Positions 47,294 through 56,451 of a stretch of DNA of 64,000 nucleotides are shown piece by piece (position 1 is the first letter of the stretch; the number at the start of each line of letters is the position of its first letter). The stretch covers positions 1 to 64,000 of the forward strand of contig DATKSK010000030.1 of assembly GCA_035531755.1 (NCBI GenBank), in the 5' to 3' direction. The position numbers were made by a program, and so were the translations under genes. The DNA comes from Acidimicrobiales bacterium (GTDB lineage Bacteria; Actinomycetota; Acidimicrobiia; Acidimicrobiales; UBA8190). Under the pieces are notes generated by a model. That model did not search any database. It was not told the origin of the DNA and worked only from the letters and a program-made list of their open reading frames with translations.

Positions 47294-47322
47294 AGTCTTG
47301 CACGGGTCGGGGTGCGCGGCAA
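47294..47322 (-). promoter_or_regulatory. Promoter of the ilvB leader
   Basis: TTGCCG (47317-47322) and AAGACT (47294-47299) are 17 bases apart; the -10 ends 9 bases before the leader ATG, as in the leuB leader. Confidence 0.6.
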
Positions 47323-47356
47323 CCCCACCGGAATGGGCGCCTGCGACGCACCCCCA

Positions 47357-47362
47357 TAGGGT
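47357..47362 (+). promoter_or_regulatory. -10 box for leaderless methyltransferase gene
   Basis: TAGGGT matches TANNNT and ends 7 bases before GTG 47370. Confidence 0.45.
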
Positions 47363-47369
47363 GTCCCCT

Positions 47370-48131
47370 GTGGACGAGCTGACCGCACGGCGCGCCAAGT
47401 CCTTCGGGCCGGTGGCGGCCGTGTACGACCGGGTACGCCCCGGCTACCCCCCCGACGGCGTGTCGTGGCTGCTCGAGGAGTCCTCCGGCACCGCCCGGAC
47501 GTCGCGGCGGCGCGTGCTCGACCTGGGTGCGGGCACCGGCGCGCTCACCCGGGACCTCGTGGCCCGAGGCCTCGACGTCGTGGCGGTCGAGCCCGACCCG
47601 CACATGCGGGCCGTGCTCGAGGAGCGCGTGCCCACCGCCGACGTGCGCGGCGGGACGGCCGAGGAGCTGCCGCTCGACGACGGCGACGTCGACGTGGTGC
47701 TGGGCGCGCAGATGTGGCACTGGGTACAGCTCGACCGGGCCACCGCCGAGGTCGCCCGGGTGCTGCGCCACGGCGGGACGCTCGGGCTCCTGTGGAACCT
47801 GCGCGACGAGCGGGTGCCGTGGATGGCGGAGCTCGGGGCCGTCTTCGGCGGCGAGGACGTTCACGGCGGTGCCGCCCGGGTGGCCCTGCCGCCAGGGGCC
47901 CCCTTCACCGCCACGGCAGCACGCGACTTCCGGTGGTCGCAGGAGCTGGCGCCGACCGACATCGTCGATCTCGTGGCGACCCGCAGCCACGTGCAGGTGC
48001 TCGCCGATGACGAGCGCAGCCGGGTGCTCGCCCGCGTCGGGGACTTCGTCGAGAGCCATCCCGCCGTCGCCGGCCGGGGGCGCATCGTCGTCCCGTACGT
48101 CACGAGCTGCTGGCGGGCGACCCGGGCGTAG
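47370..48131 (+). CDS. Class I SAM-dependent methyltransferase
   Basis: 253-residue methyltransferase of the UbiE/type 11 group. Motif I VLDLGAGTGALT, the acidic VAVEPDPHM, GTAEELPLDDGDVDVV and the post-motif LRHGGTLGLLW are in order. The substrate is unknown. The start is GTG 47370 by the leaderless promoter; a GTG at 47361 is also in frame. It is divergent from the ilvB leader and convergent with ilvD, with a 100-base gap of CCCGGGCCCGA repeats between the stops. Confidence 0.88.
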   Translation: MDELTARRAKSFGPVAAVYDRVRPGYPPDGVSWLLEESSGTARTSRRRVLDLGAGTGALTRDLVARGLDVVAVEPDPHMRAVLEERVPTADVRGGTAEELPLDDGDVDVVLGAQMWHWVQLDRATAEVARVLRHGGTLGLLWNLRDERVPWMAELGAVFGGEDVHGGAARVALPPGAPFTATAARDFRWSQELAPTDIVDLVATRSHVQVLADDERSRVLARVGDFVESHPAVAGRGRIVVPYVTSCWRATRA

Positions 48132-48231
48132 CCGGACACGGCTGGCCCGGTGGGCGATCCCGACCGGACCGGGCACGGCCGGGAGGTGACCCGGGCCCGA
48201 CCCGGGCCCGACCTGTGGACCCGGCCCGGGC

Positions 48232-49959
48232 TCAGGGCTCGGTGACCGCCCCGCGTTCGGCCCCGGTCACGAGGCGCGCGTACTTGGCCAGCACCCCAGT
48301 CGTGTAGCGGGGCTCGGGCACTTTCCACTGGGTGCGCCGGCGCGTCAGCTCGGCGTCGTCCACCCCGAGGTCGATGCGCTTGGCGGTGACGTCGATCACG
48401 ATGGGGTCGCCGTCGGCGACCAGGCAGATCGGACCACCGTCGACGGCCTCGGGGGCGACGTGGCCCACGCAGAACCCGTGGGTCCCGCCCGAGAACCTCC
48501 CGTCGGTCACGAGGGCGCAGTCGCCACCTCGTCCGGCTCCCTTCATCGCACCGGTCACCGCCAGCATCTCGCGCATGCCGGGGCCGCCCTTGGGCCCCTC
48601 GTAGCGGATGACGACCACGGTGCCGGGATCGATCTGCCCCGCCAGAATGGCGTCGAGCGCACCCTGCTCCCCGTCGAACACCCTGGCCGTGCCCTCGAAG
48701 CGCGGCGAGTCGATGCCCGCCACCTTCACGACGCCGCCGTTGGGTGCCAGCGAGCCGCGCAGCACGGCGATGCCACCGTCGGCGTGGATGGGCGACGACA
48801 ACGGGTGCACGACCTCGCCGTCGGGCGCCGGAGGGTCGAGGGCGGCGAGGTTCTCGGCCACCGTTCGGCCCGTCACCGTGAGGCAGCCGCCGTGCAGCAG
48901 CCCCGCGTCGAGCAGCTCCCGCATCACGACGGGGACACCCCCCACGCGGTCGATGTCGACCATGTGGTATTTGCCGTGCGGCTTGGTGTCGGCGATGTGG
49001 GGCACCCGCGTGGCCACCCGGTTGAAGTCGTCGAGGTCGAGCTCGACGCGCGCCTCGTTGGCGATGGCGAGGAGGTGCAGCACGGCGTTCGTCGAGCCTC
49101 CGAGGGCCATGACCACCGCGATGGCGTTTTCGAAGGCGGCCTTGGTCATGATGTCGCGCGGCCGGATGTCGCGTTCGAGCAAGCCGATCACGGCGCGGCC
49201 GGTCTCGTAGGCGAAGGCCTGACGCCGGGGGTCGACGGCCGCGGGCGAGGACGAGCCCGGCAGGGACATGCCGATGGCCTCGGCGACCGACGCCATGGTG
49301 TTGGCGGTGAACATCCCGGCGCACGACCCTGCCGTGGGGCAGGCGTTGTGCTCGATGAGCGAGAGCTCCTCGTCGGAGAGCGACCCGGCGGCGTGTGCGC
49401 CCACCGCCTCGAACACGCTGACGATGTCCAGCGACTCTGCGCCGGGCCTGCCCGGGATCGACCCGGGGAGGATCGACCCGCCGTAGAGGAAGACGGCGGG
49501 GAGGTTGAGCCGGGCGGCGGCCATCAGCATGCCCGGGAGCGACTTGTCGCACCCCGCGAACGTCAGCAGGGCGTCGAAACGCTCGGCGTGCATGACCGTC
49601 TCGATGGAGTCGGCGATCACCTCACGCGACACGAGCGAGGCGCGCATCCCCTCGTGACCCATGGAGATGCCGTCGGAAACGGCGATCGTGACGAACTCGA
49701 TGGGAAAGCCTCCGGCCTCGCGCACACCGTCCTTGGAGCGCTTGGCCAGACGGTCGAGCGGCATGTTGCATGGTGTGACCTCGTTCCACGACGACGCCAC
49801 GCCGACCTGCGGCTTGGTCCAGTCGTCGTCGGTCATGCCGATCGCCCGCAGCATGGCCCGGGCCGGGGCGCGCGTCGGGCCGTCGGTGACCTCGAAGCTG
49901 CGGATCTTCATGCCGTGCGGCCCCGGGGGGGCGGTGGGATCGTTCCGGTCGTCAGCCAT
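48232..49959 (-). CDS. ilvD: Dihydroxyacid dehydratase
   Basis: 575-residue iron-sulfur enzyme for the step after IlvC. The cluster cysteines are in [23 protein letters not shown] and [16 protein letters not shown]; the conserved [14 protein letters not shown] is near the C-terminus. ATG 49959 is 8 bases after a TAACCT -10 box, so the gene is probably leaderless and, unlike ilvB, shows no attenuator. It converges on the methyltransferase gene. Confidence 0.96.
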   Translation of the reverse strand: MADDRNDPTAPPGPHGMKIRSFEVTDGPTRAPARAMLRAIGMTDDDWTKPQVGVASSWNEVTPCNMPLDRLAKRSKDGVREAGGFPIEFVTIAVSDGISMGHEGMRASLVSREVIADSIETVMHAERFDALLTFAGCDKSLPGMLMAAARLNLPAVFLYGGSILPGSIPGRPGAESLDIVSVFEAVGAHAAGSLSDEELSLIEHNACPTAGSCAGMFTANTMASVAEAIGMSLPGSSSPAAVDPRRQAFAYETGRAVIGLLERDIRPRDIMTKAAFENAIAVVMALGGSTNAVLHLLAIANEARVELDLDDFNRVATRVPHIADTKPHGKYHMVDIDRVGGVPVVMRELLDAGLLHGGCLTVTGRTVAENLAALDPPAPDGEVVHPLSSPIHADGGIAVLRGSLAPNGGVVKVAGIDSPRFEGTARVFDGEQGALDAILAGQIDPGTVVVIRYEGPKGGPGMREMLAVTGAMKGAGRGGDCALVTDGRFSGGTHGFCVGHVAPEAVDGGPICLVADGDPIVIDVTAKRIDLGVDDAELTRRRTQWKVPEPRYTTGVLAKYARLVTGAERGAVTEP

Positions 49960-49967
49960 GGGCCGAC

Positions 49968-49973
49968 AGGTTA
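49968..49973 (-). promoter_or_regulatory. -10 box for leaderless ilvD
   Basis: TAACCT (minus strand) ends 8 bases before the ilvD ATG and overlaps the stop codon of the gene upstream. Confidence 0.5.
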
Positions 49974-50558
49974 GGGCCGGCCGAGGGCCCGGGCGGCGGC
50001 CGGGTCCACCTCCACATCGGGGCCGAGGCCCTGGCGCACCACGTCGACGAGGCCCGACTCGAGGGCGTCCACCCCGATGTCGACCCGCCGACCGGCGGCG
50101 TCCTCGAGGACGAGGGCGCGCCCGCCGGAGCCGGGCCCGCCGAACCCTCCCCAGCCGCTGAATGCGAACCCCGGCACGGGGCCGTCGTCGGCCAACCGCA
50201 CCACCCGGACCTGGCCGAGGTCGACGACGCGCCAGCCCCGCAGGATCCTGACCGCCACCCACCGGGGGCCGGCGGCGACGGCGGCGCGCAGTCCCACACC
50301 AACGGTCAGGACCAGTCCCGCCAACGGCAACGCGGCGAAGAGGCACCCCACGACGCTCCACGCCACCGGGTGGCCGAAGGCCCACACGAAGAAGAGGGTG
50401 AAGAGCGCGACCACCGCCAGCATCCCGAGGCAGGCGACGGCGATCGAGCGGAGCGCGCCCCGCACCAACCGGGACTGCCGCAACCGCCACACCACATCGG
50501 GGCGTGCGGCCCGTCCGGTCGGTACGCCGCCACCGGAAGCCGCCTGTCGTACGCGCAC
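49971..50558 (-). CDS. Membrane protein with PH-like domain, unknown function
   Basis: 195-residue protein with two membrane segments (about residues 40-63 and 66-92) followed by a soluble domain of about 100 residues ([24 protein letters not shown]) that resembles bacterial PH domains. GTG 50558 is preceded by GGAGG and by a TAGCCT -10 box 7 bases away. It ends 11 bases before ilvD. Confidence 0.7.
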   Translation of the reverse strand: MRVRQAASGGGVPTGRAARPDVVWRLRQSRLVRGALRSIAVACLGMLAVVALFTLFFVWAFGHPVAWSVVGCLFAALPLAGLVLTVGVGLRAAVAAGPRWVAVRILRGWRVVDLGQVRVVRLADDGPVPGFAFSGWGGFGGPGSGGRALVLEDAAGRRVDIGVDALESGLVDVVRQGLGPDVEVDPAAARALGRP

Positions 50559-50565
50559 GACCTCC

Positions 50566-50571
50566 AGGCTA
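50566..50571 (-). promoter_or_regulatory. -10 box before the PH-like membrane protein
   Basis: TAGCCT (minus strand) ends 7 bases before GTG 50558, the spacing of a leaderless start. Confidence 0.45.
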
Positions 50572-50642
50572 GGGCGCAGCACTCCGGCACCGGTCCGCGC
50601 CCATGCCACCCCGGGCGCCCTGCGCCCAGACCACGACCGAGA

Positions 50643-51872
50643 TCAGCCGGTGTCGAGCTCGGAGGGTGGGTTCCACTCCCACCTGACCGGGCCGCCCGTC
50701 AGCGTGTAGCCCTCATAGGTCTTGAGGGCGTCGTGGTAGGCGCACACCCTCGCCAGGCGGGCGAGCGCCATCGGCTCTCCGTCGGCCTCGGGGGTGTCCA
50801 CCTGCACGATCTCGAGGTCCCAGGCCACGTGGCACTCCGGCACGACGCACCGGGGATCGCGTCCCACGAGCGCGTCCCGTACGTGCTCGGGCACTCCCCA
50901 CCCCGCATGGCACACCGAGACGACGTCGAACCCGTCGGCCACCAGGAGCTCGAAGAAGGACCCGGGGATGAGTGCACGGGCCGTGGCCACGGGAACGGGT
51001 CCCACGCCGGGGATCTCGCACACCTCACCGCGCTCGACATGGCCTCGTCGCAACGCGGTGGCGTCCACGTGCAGGTGGACGATGGTCGTCCCGGAGTCGT
51101 CGGACGTGGCGGTTGCGCCGAGCGGGTGGGCACCTTCCGGCGTCGTGGCTGGGCCGGCGCCCCGTGTGACGAGGTCGACCAGCGCGTCGGCCGCGCAGGC
51201 GGACACCGAGTCGCGCCGGCCGCCGCGGCGCGCCGCGGCGACGAGCTCTCCGGCGCGGGCCTCGAGCGACGCCAGGAACCTGGCGCCCGCATCGGGTGCG
51301 AGCGAGAACTCGCCACGGACGGCACCATCGGGACCGCTGCGGTGATGGAGGAACCGGGCCCGCCGGACCGACTCGTACCGCTCCATCTCCGCGGCGGCAG
51401 AGCCCGCCACCGCCTTCACCTGCCGGCAGAAGCCCCTCAGGCCCTCGAGGCCGCAGGTGCCCGCCACGTCGAGCAGCTCCACCTCGGCGGCGGGGTCGGT
51501 GGTGGCGGCCGATGTGATGGCGTGCAGCTGCGGGACCGAGAGGGCGCCGCGGCGGAGCGCCGCCTCGGTCCGGGGCAGGGACTCCAGCCGCTCGGCGGTC
51601 TCGAGGGTGGCGACGGCATCACCGGTCGGCGTCCCGGTGGCCCTGGCCATCCACGATGCCGCCGACCCGTGGCCGGCACGGCGCCAGGTGTCCGACTCGG
51701 CCACGAGCGGCGCCAGCAGGACCTGGGCGGCCGACCCCAAGCGGGTCAGCTCGGCGAAGGCCTCGAACAGCTCCGCCGCCCGGGCGGGCGCGATGTCCTC
51801 GGGCGCGAGCCGGGCCACGAAGTCGGCGATCTCGGCGACCGCCGCCCTCGGGGACTCGAGCACCATCGTCAT
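50643..51872 (-). CDS. DUF222 (13E12-family) protein with degenerate HNH-like C-terminus
   Basis: 409-residue protein of the actinobacterial DUF222/13E12-repeat group, usually followed by an HNH nuclease domain. The helical DUF222 part covers residues about 15-290 (GHGSAASWMARATG, LSVPQLHAI). The C-terminus keeps a Cys-x4-Cys and Cys-x2-His pair (RCVVPECHVAWD, VCAYHD), but the DH of a normal HNH reads VD (EIVQVD), so nuclease activity is doubtful. A TTGATA-18-CATTGT promoter lies 7 bases before the ATG in a local AT-rich patch. The cellular role of the family is unknown. Confidence 0.82.
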   Translation of the reverse strand: MTMVLESPRAAVAEIADFVARLAPEDIAPARAAELFEAFAELTRLGSAAQVLLAPLVAESDTWRRAGHGSAASWMARATGTPTGDAVATLETAERLESLPRTEAALRRGALSVPQLHAITSAATTDPAAEVELLDVAGTCGLEGLRGFCRQVKAVAGSAAAEMERYESVRRARFLHHRSGPDGAVRGEFSLAPDAGARFLASLEARAGELVAAARRGGRRDSVSACAADALVDLVTRGAGPATTPEGAHPLGATATSDDSGTTIVHLHVDATALRRGHVERGEVCEIPGVGPVPVATARALIPGSFFELLVADGFDVVSVCHAGWGVPEHVRDALVGRDPRCVVPECHVAWDLEIVQVDTPEADGEPMALARLARVCAYHDALKTYEGYTLTGGPVRWEWNPPSELDTG

Positions 51873-51952
51873 GGCCCAGACAATGCCAGAAGAACATGAG
51901 ATATATCAAGAGGCAATCAGAAGACGTCGAGGGGCACAGCCGCGCCCGGGGA

Positions 51953-53389
51953 TCAGCCGCGCAGGCGCCGGAGCTCCTCGGCGACGGCCTTGCCGTTGGC
52001 CCGGTTCTGCGTGGCCCGCATCACCTGGCCGGTGAAGAAGCCCACGAGCTTGTCCTCCGTCCCCGAGCGGTAGCGCTCCCACTCGTCGGGGTGGGCGGCC
52101 ACCACCTCCGCCACCACGGCAGCCAGCGAGGATTCCTCGAGCGCCTCGAAGCCCTTGCGCCGGGCGATCTCGGCGGGGTCGCCCCCGGCGTCGAGCATGT
52201 CGGCGAGGACGGCCTTGGCCTGCGTGGCGCTCACGGCCCCCTGCTCCTCCATGCGGATCAGGGACGTGAACGCCGCGGGGTCGAGGCGGCGGGCGGCGTC
52301 GGCGTCGGCGGCCGCCTCGTTGGCGGCGCGCGCCAGCGCCAGGCCGGCGTCGGCCCCCGCCGTGGCGGCCGCCACGACGAGCCCGTCGAGCTCGAGCTCG
52401 ACCACGGTGGCGATCTGGCCGGTGCGGGCGTCGGTCGCCGGGGCGGGCCCCAGCAGCGCGGCCAGCCTGGCCCTCCGGTCGGCGGGCATCGGCCCCAGCG
52501 ACGCGGCGACCTCCGCCTGCCAGCCCGCGTCGGGCACGACGGGGACGAGGTCGGGCTCGGGGAAGTAGCGGTAGTCGAACGCCTCTTCCTTGGAGCGCAG
52601 GGCGACCGTCTCACCGGCGTCTTCGTTCCAGTGCCGCGTCTGCTGGACGACCACGCCACCGGATTCCAGCAGCGTCACCTGCCGCTCGATCTCGAACTCG
52701 ATGGCCCTCCCGAGCGACCGCAGCGAGTTGAGGTTCTTGATCTCGCAGCGCGTCCCGAGCTCCGCCGTCCCGGCCCGGCGCACCGACACGTTGGCGTCCA
52801 CGCGCATCGACCCTTCCTCCATGCGGCCGTCCGACGCCCCGGTGGCCACGAGGATGGCGCGCAACTCCGACGCGTACAGGCGGGCCTGCGCCGACGAGCG
52901 GATGTCGGGGGCCGAGACGATCTCGACCAACGGCACCCCGGCGCGGTTGTAATCGACGAGGGCGTGCTCGGCATCGTGGATCCTGCCCCCGCCGCCCATG
53001 TGCGACGTCTTTCCGGTGTCCTCCTCCATGTGGGCGCGCTCGATGCCCACGCGGCTGCCGTCGGGAAGCTCGAGCCACCCGCCGACGTTGATCGGCGCGT
53101 CGTACTGGCTCACCTGGTAGTCCTTCGGCATGTCCGGATAGAAGTAGTTCTTCCGGTGGAACAGCGACGGGCGGATCTCGCAGTGCAGGGCGATACCGAT
53201 GCGCATGGCGTACTCGACCGCCCGGGCGTTGAGCACCGGCAGGGACCCGGGCAGGCCGAGGCACACCGGGCACACGTTCGTGTTGGGCTCGTCACCGAAG
53301 GCGTTGCGGCACCCGCAGAACAGCTTCGTCTGCGTCTTCAGCTCGCAGTGCACCTCGAGCCCGATGACCGGCTCCCAGCCCTCGCTCAT
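51953..53389 (-). CDS. gatB: Aspartyl/glutamyl-tRNA amidotransferase subunit B
   Basis: 478-residue subunit that binds and activates mischarged Glu-tRNA-Gln or Asp-tRNA-Asn. VIGLEVHCEL and the zinc cysteines (FCGCRNAF, CPVCLGLPG) stand at the N-terminus, RKNYFYPDMPKDYQVSQYD and RMEEGSMRVDANVS in the cradle domain, and the YqeY-like tail domain at the C-terminus. It starts 16 bases after the gatA stop with GAGG upstream. Confidence 0.96.
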   Translation of the reverse strand: MSEGWEPVIGLEVHCELKTQTKLFCGCRNAFGDEPNTNVCPVCLGLPGSLPVLNARAVEYAMRIGIALHCEIRPSLFHRKNYFYPDMPKDYQVSQYDAPINVGGWLELPDGSRVGIERAHMEEDTGKTSHMGGGGRIHDAEHALVDYNRAGVPLVEIVSAPDIRSSAQARLYASELRAILVATGASDGRMEEGSMRVDANVSVRRAGTAELGTRCEIKNLNSLRSLGRAIEFEIERQVTLLESGGVVVQQTRHWNEDAGETVALRSKEEAFDYRYFPEPDLVPVVPDAGWQAEVAASLGPMPADRRARLAALLGPAPATDARTGQIATVVELELDGLVVAAATAGADAGLALARAANEAAADADAARRLDPAAFTSLIRMEEQGAVSATQAKAVLADMLDAGGDPAEIARRKGFEALEESSLAAVVAEVVAAHPDEWERYRSGTEDKLVGFFTGQVMRATQNRANGKAVAEELRRLRG

Positions 53390-53405
53390 GCGGGACCTCG
53401 GGCGC

Positions 53406-54863
53406 TCACGGGGCGTGCACCCGGGGGGGCACGGGCACGGGGGCGGCGTCCTCGAGGACGGCCGCCACCCGGAACATCACCGGCTCGCCCAGCGCGGGCG
53501 CCAGGACCTGGACCCCCACGGGCAGGCCGCCGTCGTCGCGGCCGAACGGGACGCTGATGGCAGGATGGCCGGCGAGGTTGGACGGGACGGTGCACACGTC
53601 GGAGAGGTACATGGCCCACGGGTCGTCGACCTTGGCGCCGATGGCGAACGCCGTGGTCGGCGTGGTGGCGCCCAGCAGGGCGTCGAAGCGTTGGTAGGCG
53701 GCCGCCAGCGCCTCGACGATGAGCGTGCGGACCTTCTGGGCCTGGCCGTAATAGGCGTCGTAGTAGCCGGCGGACAGCGCGTAGGTGCCGAGCATGATGC
53801 GCCGCTTGACCTCGGGCCCGAAGCCCGCGGCGCGCGTGGCCGCGTTCATGGCCTCGACGGTGTCGGCCTCCACCCGCAGCCCGTAGCGCACGCCGTCGTA
53901 GCGGGCGAGATTGGACGAGGCCTCCGCCGGCGCCAACAGGTAGTACGCCGGCAGCCCGTGGCGCAGCTCCGGCACCGAGCACTCCTCGACGGTCGCGCCG
54001 GCGCCTGCCAGCGCGTCGGCGGCCTCCCGCACGCGCGCCGCCACGGCGGGATCGACGTCGTCCACCAGCTCGGCGGGGACGCCGATGCGCAGGCCGTCGA
54101 CGCCGTCGGACAGCGCCGCCACCGATCGGGGCGAGGGCCGCTCCAGGCACGTCGAGTCGAGCGGGTCCTGCCCGCCGATCACGTCGAAGAGCGCGGCGCT
54201 CTCCGTCACGGTCGAGGTGATGGGGCCCACCTGGTCGAGGGAGCTGGCGAAGGCCACGAGCCCGTAGCGCGACACGGTGCCGTACGTGGGTTTCATCCCG
54301 ACCACGCCACACAGCGCCGCGGGCTGGCGGATCGAGCCCCCGGTGTCCGACCCGAGCGCCAGCGGGGCGAGCCCGGCGGCCACCGCCGCCGCCGAGCCGC
54401 CCGACGAGCCACCCGGCACGCGGGCCGGGTCGTGCGGGTTTCGGGTGGGGCCGAAGGCGGAGTTCTCGGTGGACGATCCCATGGCGAACTCGTCGAGGTT
54501 CGTCTTGCCGATCACGACGGCGCCGGCGGCCCGCAGCCGCTCCACCACGGTGGCGTCGTACGGCGGGCACCAACCGTCCAGGATGCGCGACGAACAGGTG
54601 GTGGGGATGCCCCGGGTGCACAGGTTGTCCTTCACCGCCACGGGAACGCCGGCGAGCGGTCCGGGGTCCCCCCCGGCGTCCACCGTGGCGTCGACGACGG
54701 CGGCGGCGGCGCGCGCCGCGTCGTGCAACACCGTCAGGAAGGCGTGCAGTTCCGGGTCGGTGGCGTCGATGGCGGTGAGGAAGCGCTCGACGACGTCGGC
54801 CGCCGGCACCGACCCGTCGCGCACGCTGCGGGCGATGTCGAGGGCGGGGGCGGGGCGGCTCAC
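53406..54863 (-). CDS. gatA: Aspartyl/glutamyl-tRNA amidotransferase subunit A
   Basis: 485-residue amidase-signature enzyme that releases ammonia from glutamine for GatB. The catalytic Lys78 is in VAVKDNLC, and the cis-Ser and nucleophilic Ser are in [11 protein letters not shown] and [19 protein letters not shown] 54863 overlaps the gatC stop (GTGA). The gene order gatC-gatA-gatB is usual. Confidence 0.96.
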   Translation of the reverse strand: MSRPAPALDIARSVRDGSVPAADVVERFLTAIDATDPELHAFLTVLHDAARAAAAVVDATVDAGGDPGPLAGVPVAVKDNLCTRGIPTTCSSRILDGWCPPYDATVVERLRAAGAVVIGKTNLDEFAMGSSTENSAFGPTRNPHDPARVPGGSSGGSAAAVAAGLAPLALGSDTGGSIRQPAALCGVVGMKPTYGTVSRYGLVAFASSLDQVGPITSTVTESAALFDVIGGQDPLDSTCLERPSPRSVAALSDGVDGLRIGVPAELVDDVDPAVAARVREAADALAGAGATVEECSVPELRHGLPAYYLLAPAEASSNLARYDGVRYGLRVEADTVEAMNAATRAAGFGPEVKRRIMLGTYALSAGYYDAYYGQAQKVRTLIVEALAAAYQRFDALLGATTPTTAFAIGAKVDDPWAMYLSDVCTVPSNLAGHPAISVPFGRDDGGLPVGVQVLAPALGEPVMFRVAAVLEDAAPVPVPPRVHAP

Positions 54864-55171
54864 AAGGCGTCCCCCAGGATGCGGGGCACCTTGAAGCGCC
54901 GGTCCTCGACGGCGGGGGCCTGGGCGAGGACCTCGTCGCGGTCGAGCGACGGGCGGGGCTCGTCGGGGCGCGTCACGTTGCGCAGCGGGAGCGGGTGGGC
55001 CGTGGGCGCCACCCCTTCGGTGTCGAGGGCGGCGACCTGGGCGGCGTGGGCCAGCACGGTGGCGAGCTGCGCGGCGTAGCGGTCGAGCTCCTCCTCGGTC
55101 AGCGCGATGCGCGCCAGGCGCGCCACGTAGGCGGCGTCGTCGCGCGTCAGGTGGCGTTCGTCGGCCGTCAC
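54860..55171 (-). CDS. gatC: Aspartyl/glutamyl-tRNA amidotransferase subunit C
   Basis: 103-residue small subunit that stabilises GatA-GatB. The pattern [20 protein letters not shown], a central coiled region and the C-terminal [20 protein letters not shown] and RFKVPRIL are typical. GTG 55171 overlaps the esterase stop (GTGA). Confidence 0.95.
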   Translation of the reverse strand: MTADERHLTRDDAAYVARLARIALTEEELDRYAAQLATVLAHAAQVAALDTEGVAPTAHPLPLRNVTRPDEPRPSLDRDEVLAQAPAVEDRRFKVPRILGDAL

Positions 55172-55920
55172 CCGAGGACGTCGCGCACGAACGCCACCGT
55201 GCGCGCCTCGACGATGGGGGCGTCGTGGTCGAGCGTGGCCACGTGGTAGCTGTGCTCGAGCCAGACACGCTCGACCGGACCCGACACCTTGGCCACGAGC
55301 GCGTCGCCCGAGGAGGAGGGCACGACGTGGTCCTCGCGGCTCGACAGCAGGAGCACCGGGCACCGGATGTGGTCGAGGCGGGCGGCCACCCCGTCGATGC
55401 CGTCGAACAGGCTGAGGGCCGCGGCGATGGGGGAGCCCGTGTACGCCAGCTCGACCGGGCCCTCCTTGGCGATGTCGGAGCCCACCCCCGGGGCGATCTC
55501 GGTCCCGGCGTCGAGGATGCCCCGCAGCACGTCGCGGAAGCTGTCGGCCGGTGGGTCCACGAAGGGGTTCACCAGCACGAGCCCCCGGATCTCGGGGTGG
55601 TGCTCGGCCAGCCAGCAGGCGAGGGTGCCTCCCATCGACAGGGCCACCACGGCGACGTCGCCGCCGCGGCCGGCCAGGCGCCCGAAGGCCTCTTCGGCGG
55701 TCTCGGCGTAGTCCGACCAGCGCGTCGGGACCATGTCCTCGACCGCCGTGCCGTGCCCGGGCAGGAGCGGCAGGTCGACCGTGTAGCCCTCGGCCGCCAG
55801 GGCCTCGGCCAGCGGGCGCATCGACTGCGGGTTGCCCGTGAAGCCGTGCAGCACCAGCACACCCGACGACCCGCCGTCGTGCGTGTACGGCTCGGCTCCG
55901 GGCATCACGGGGGCGGCCAC
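55168..55920 (-). CDS. Carboxylesterase / monoacylglycerol-lipase-like alpha/beta hydrolase
   Basis: 250-residue serine hydrolase of the Est30 kind. [11 protein letters not shown] forms the oxyanion hole, Ser95 the nucleophile in ALSMGG, the Asp is in SSREDHVVP and the His in [14 protein letters not shown] 55920 stands 6 bases after a TAGCAT -10 box. It is first in the transcript with gatCAB. Likely substrates are short-chain esters or monoglycerides. Confidence 0.87.
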   Translation of the reverse strand: MAAPVMPGAEPYTHDGGSSGVLVLHGFTGNPQSMRPLAEALAAEGYTVDLPLLPGHGTAVEDMVPTRWSDYAETAEEAFGRLAGRGGDVAVVALSMGGTLACWLAEHHPEIRGLVLVNPFVDPPADSFRDVLRGILDAGTEIAPGVGSDIAKEGPVELAYTGSPIAAALSLFDGIDGVAARLDHIRCPVLLLSSREDHVVPSSSGDALVAKVSGPVERVWLEHSYHVATLDHDAPIVEARTVAFVRDVLG

Positions 55921-55926
55921 GACGGC

Positions 55927-55932
55927 ATGCTA
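55927..55932 (-). promoter_or_regulatory. -10 box for leaderless esterase-gatCAB transcript
   Basis: TAGCAT (minus strand) ends 6 bases before GTG 55920. Confidence 0.5.
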
Positions 55933-56043
55933 GGTCACGGCCCGGGAGCCACCGGGCCTGGACGGCAGGTAGGGTGCCAGGCACCACGTCGGGGGCCGTG
56001 CACGGGTGACGGCCGCAGGTGAGCAGCAAGGAGCACAGCAGCG

Positions 56044-56451
56044 ATGACCCAGTTCCCGTTCCTCAGTGACGAGTGGGTTGGTGAGGCTCGCAGGATCCGC
56101 GAGGAGTACGGCGGGGGCGGCGGGGCGGTCGCCCACCAGATGCGCATGAACCTCGTCATCACCGAGGTCCCGTTCGGCGACGGGGCGATCGACGCCCACA
56201 TGGACACGTCCGACGGCCGCCTCAAGCTCGAGACGGGCCACATCGACCCCGTGGACCTCAAGGTCACGCTCGACTACGCCACGGCCAAGGCCATCCTCGT
56301 CGAAGGCAATCCCTCGGTCGGCATGCAGGCCTTCATGGCCGGCAAGGTCAAGGTCGAGGGGGACATGGCGAAGCTCATGATGCTCCAGGGCGCCAGTCCC
56401 GACGAGTCCGCGCAGGAGGTCGCCAAGCGCCTCCGGGAGATCACGGCCTAG
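56044..56451 (+). CDS. SCP2 sterol-carrier-domain protein
   Basis: 135-residue single-domain SCP2-like lipid-binding protein. The central LVITEVPFGDGAIDAHMDTS and the C-terminal helix region QAFMAGKVKVEGDMAKLMML match the family, in which the domain makes a hydrophobic tunnel for lipids or acyl-CoA. AAGGAG lies 11 bases before the ATG and TAGGGT at 55970 may be the -10. Its last 11 bases overlap the convergent MFS gene. Confidence 0.88.
   Translation: MTQFPFLSDEWVGEARRIREEYGGGGGAVAHQMRMNLVITEVPFGDGAIDAHMDTSDGRLKLETGHIDPVDLKVTLDYATAKAILVEGNPSVGMQAFMAGKVKVEGDMAKLMMLQGASPDESAQEVAKRLREITA

Noticed and set aside
48132-48231. CCCGGGCCCGA repeats between the methyltransferase and ilvD stops as a terminator
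   Set aside because: The repeats can fold in several ways but form no single clear stem and have no T-run.
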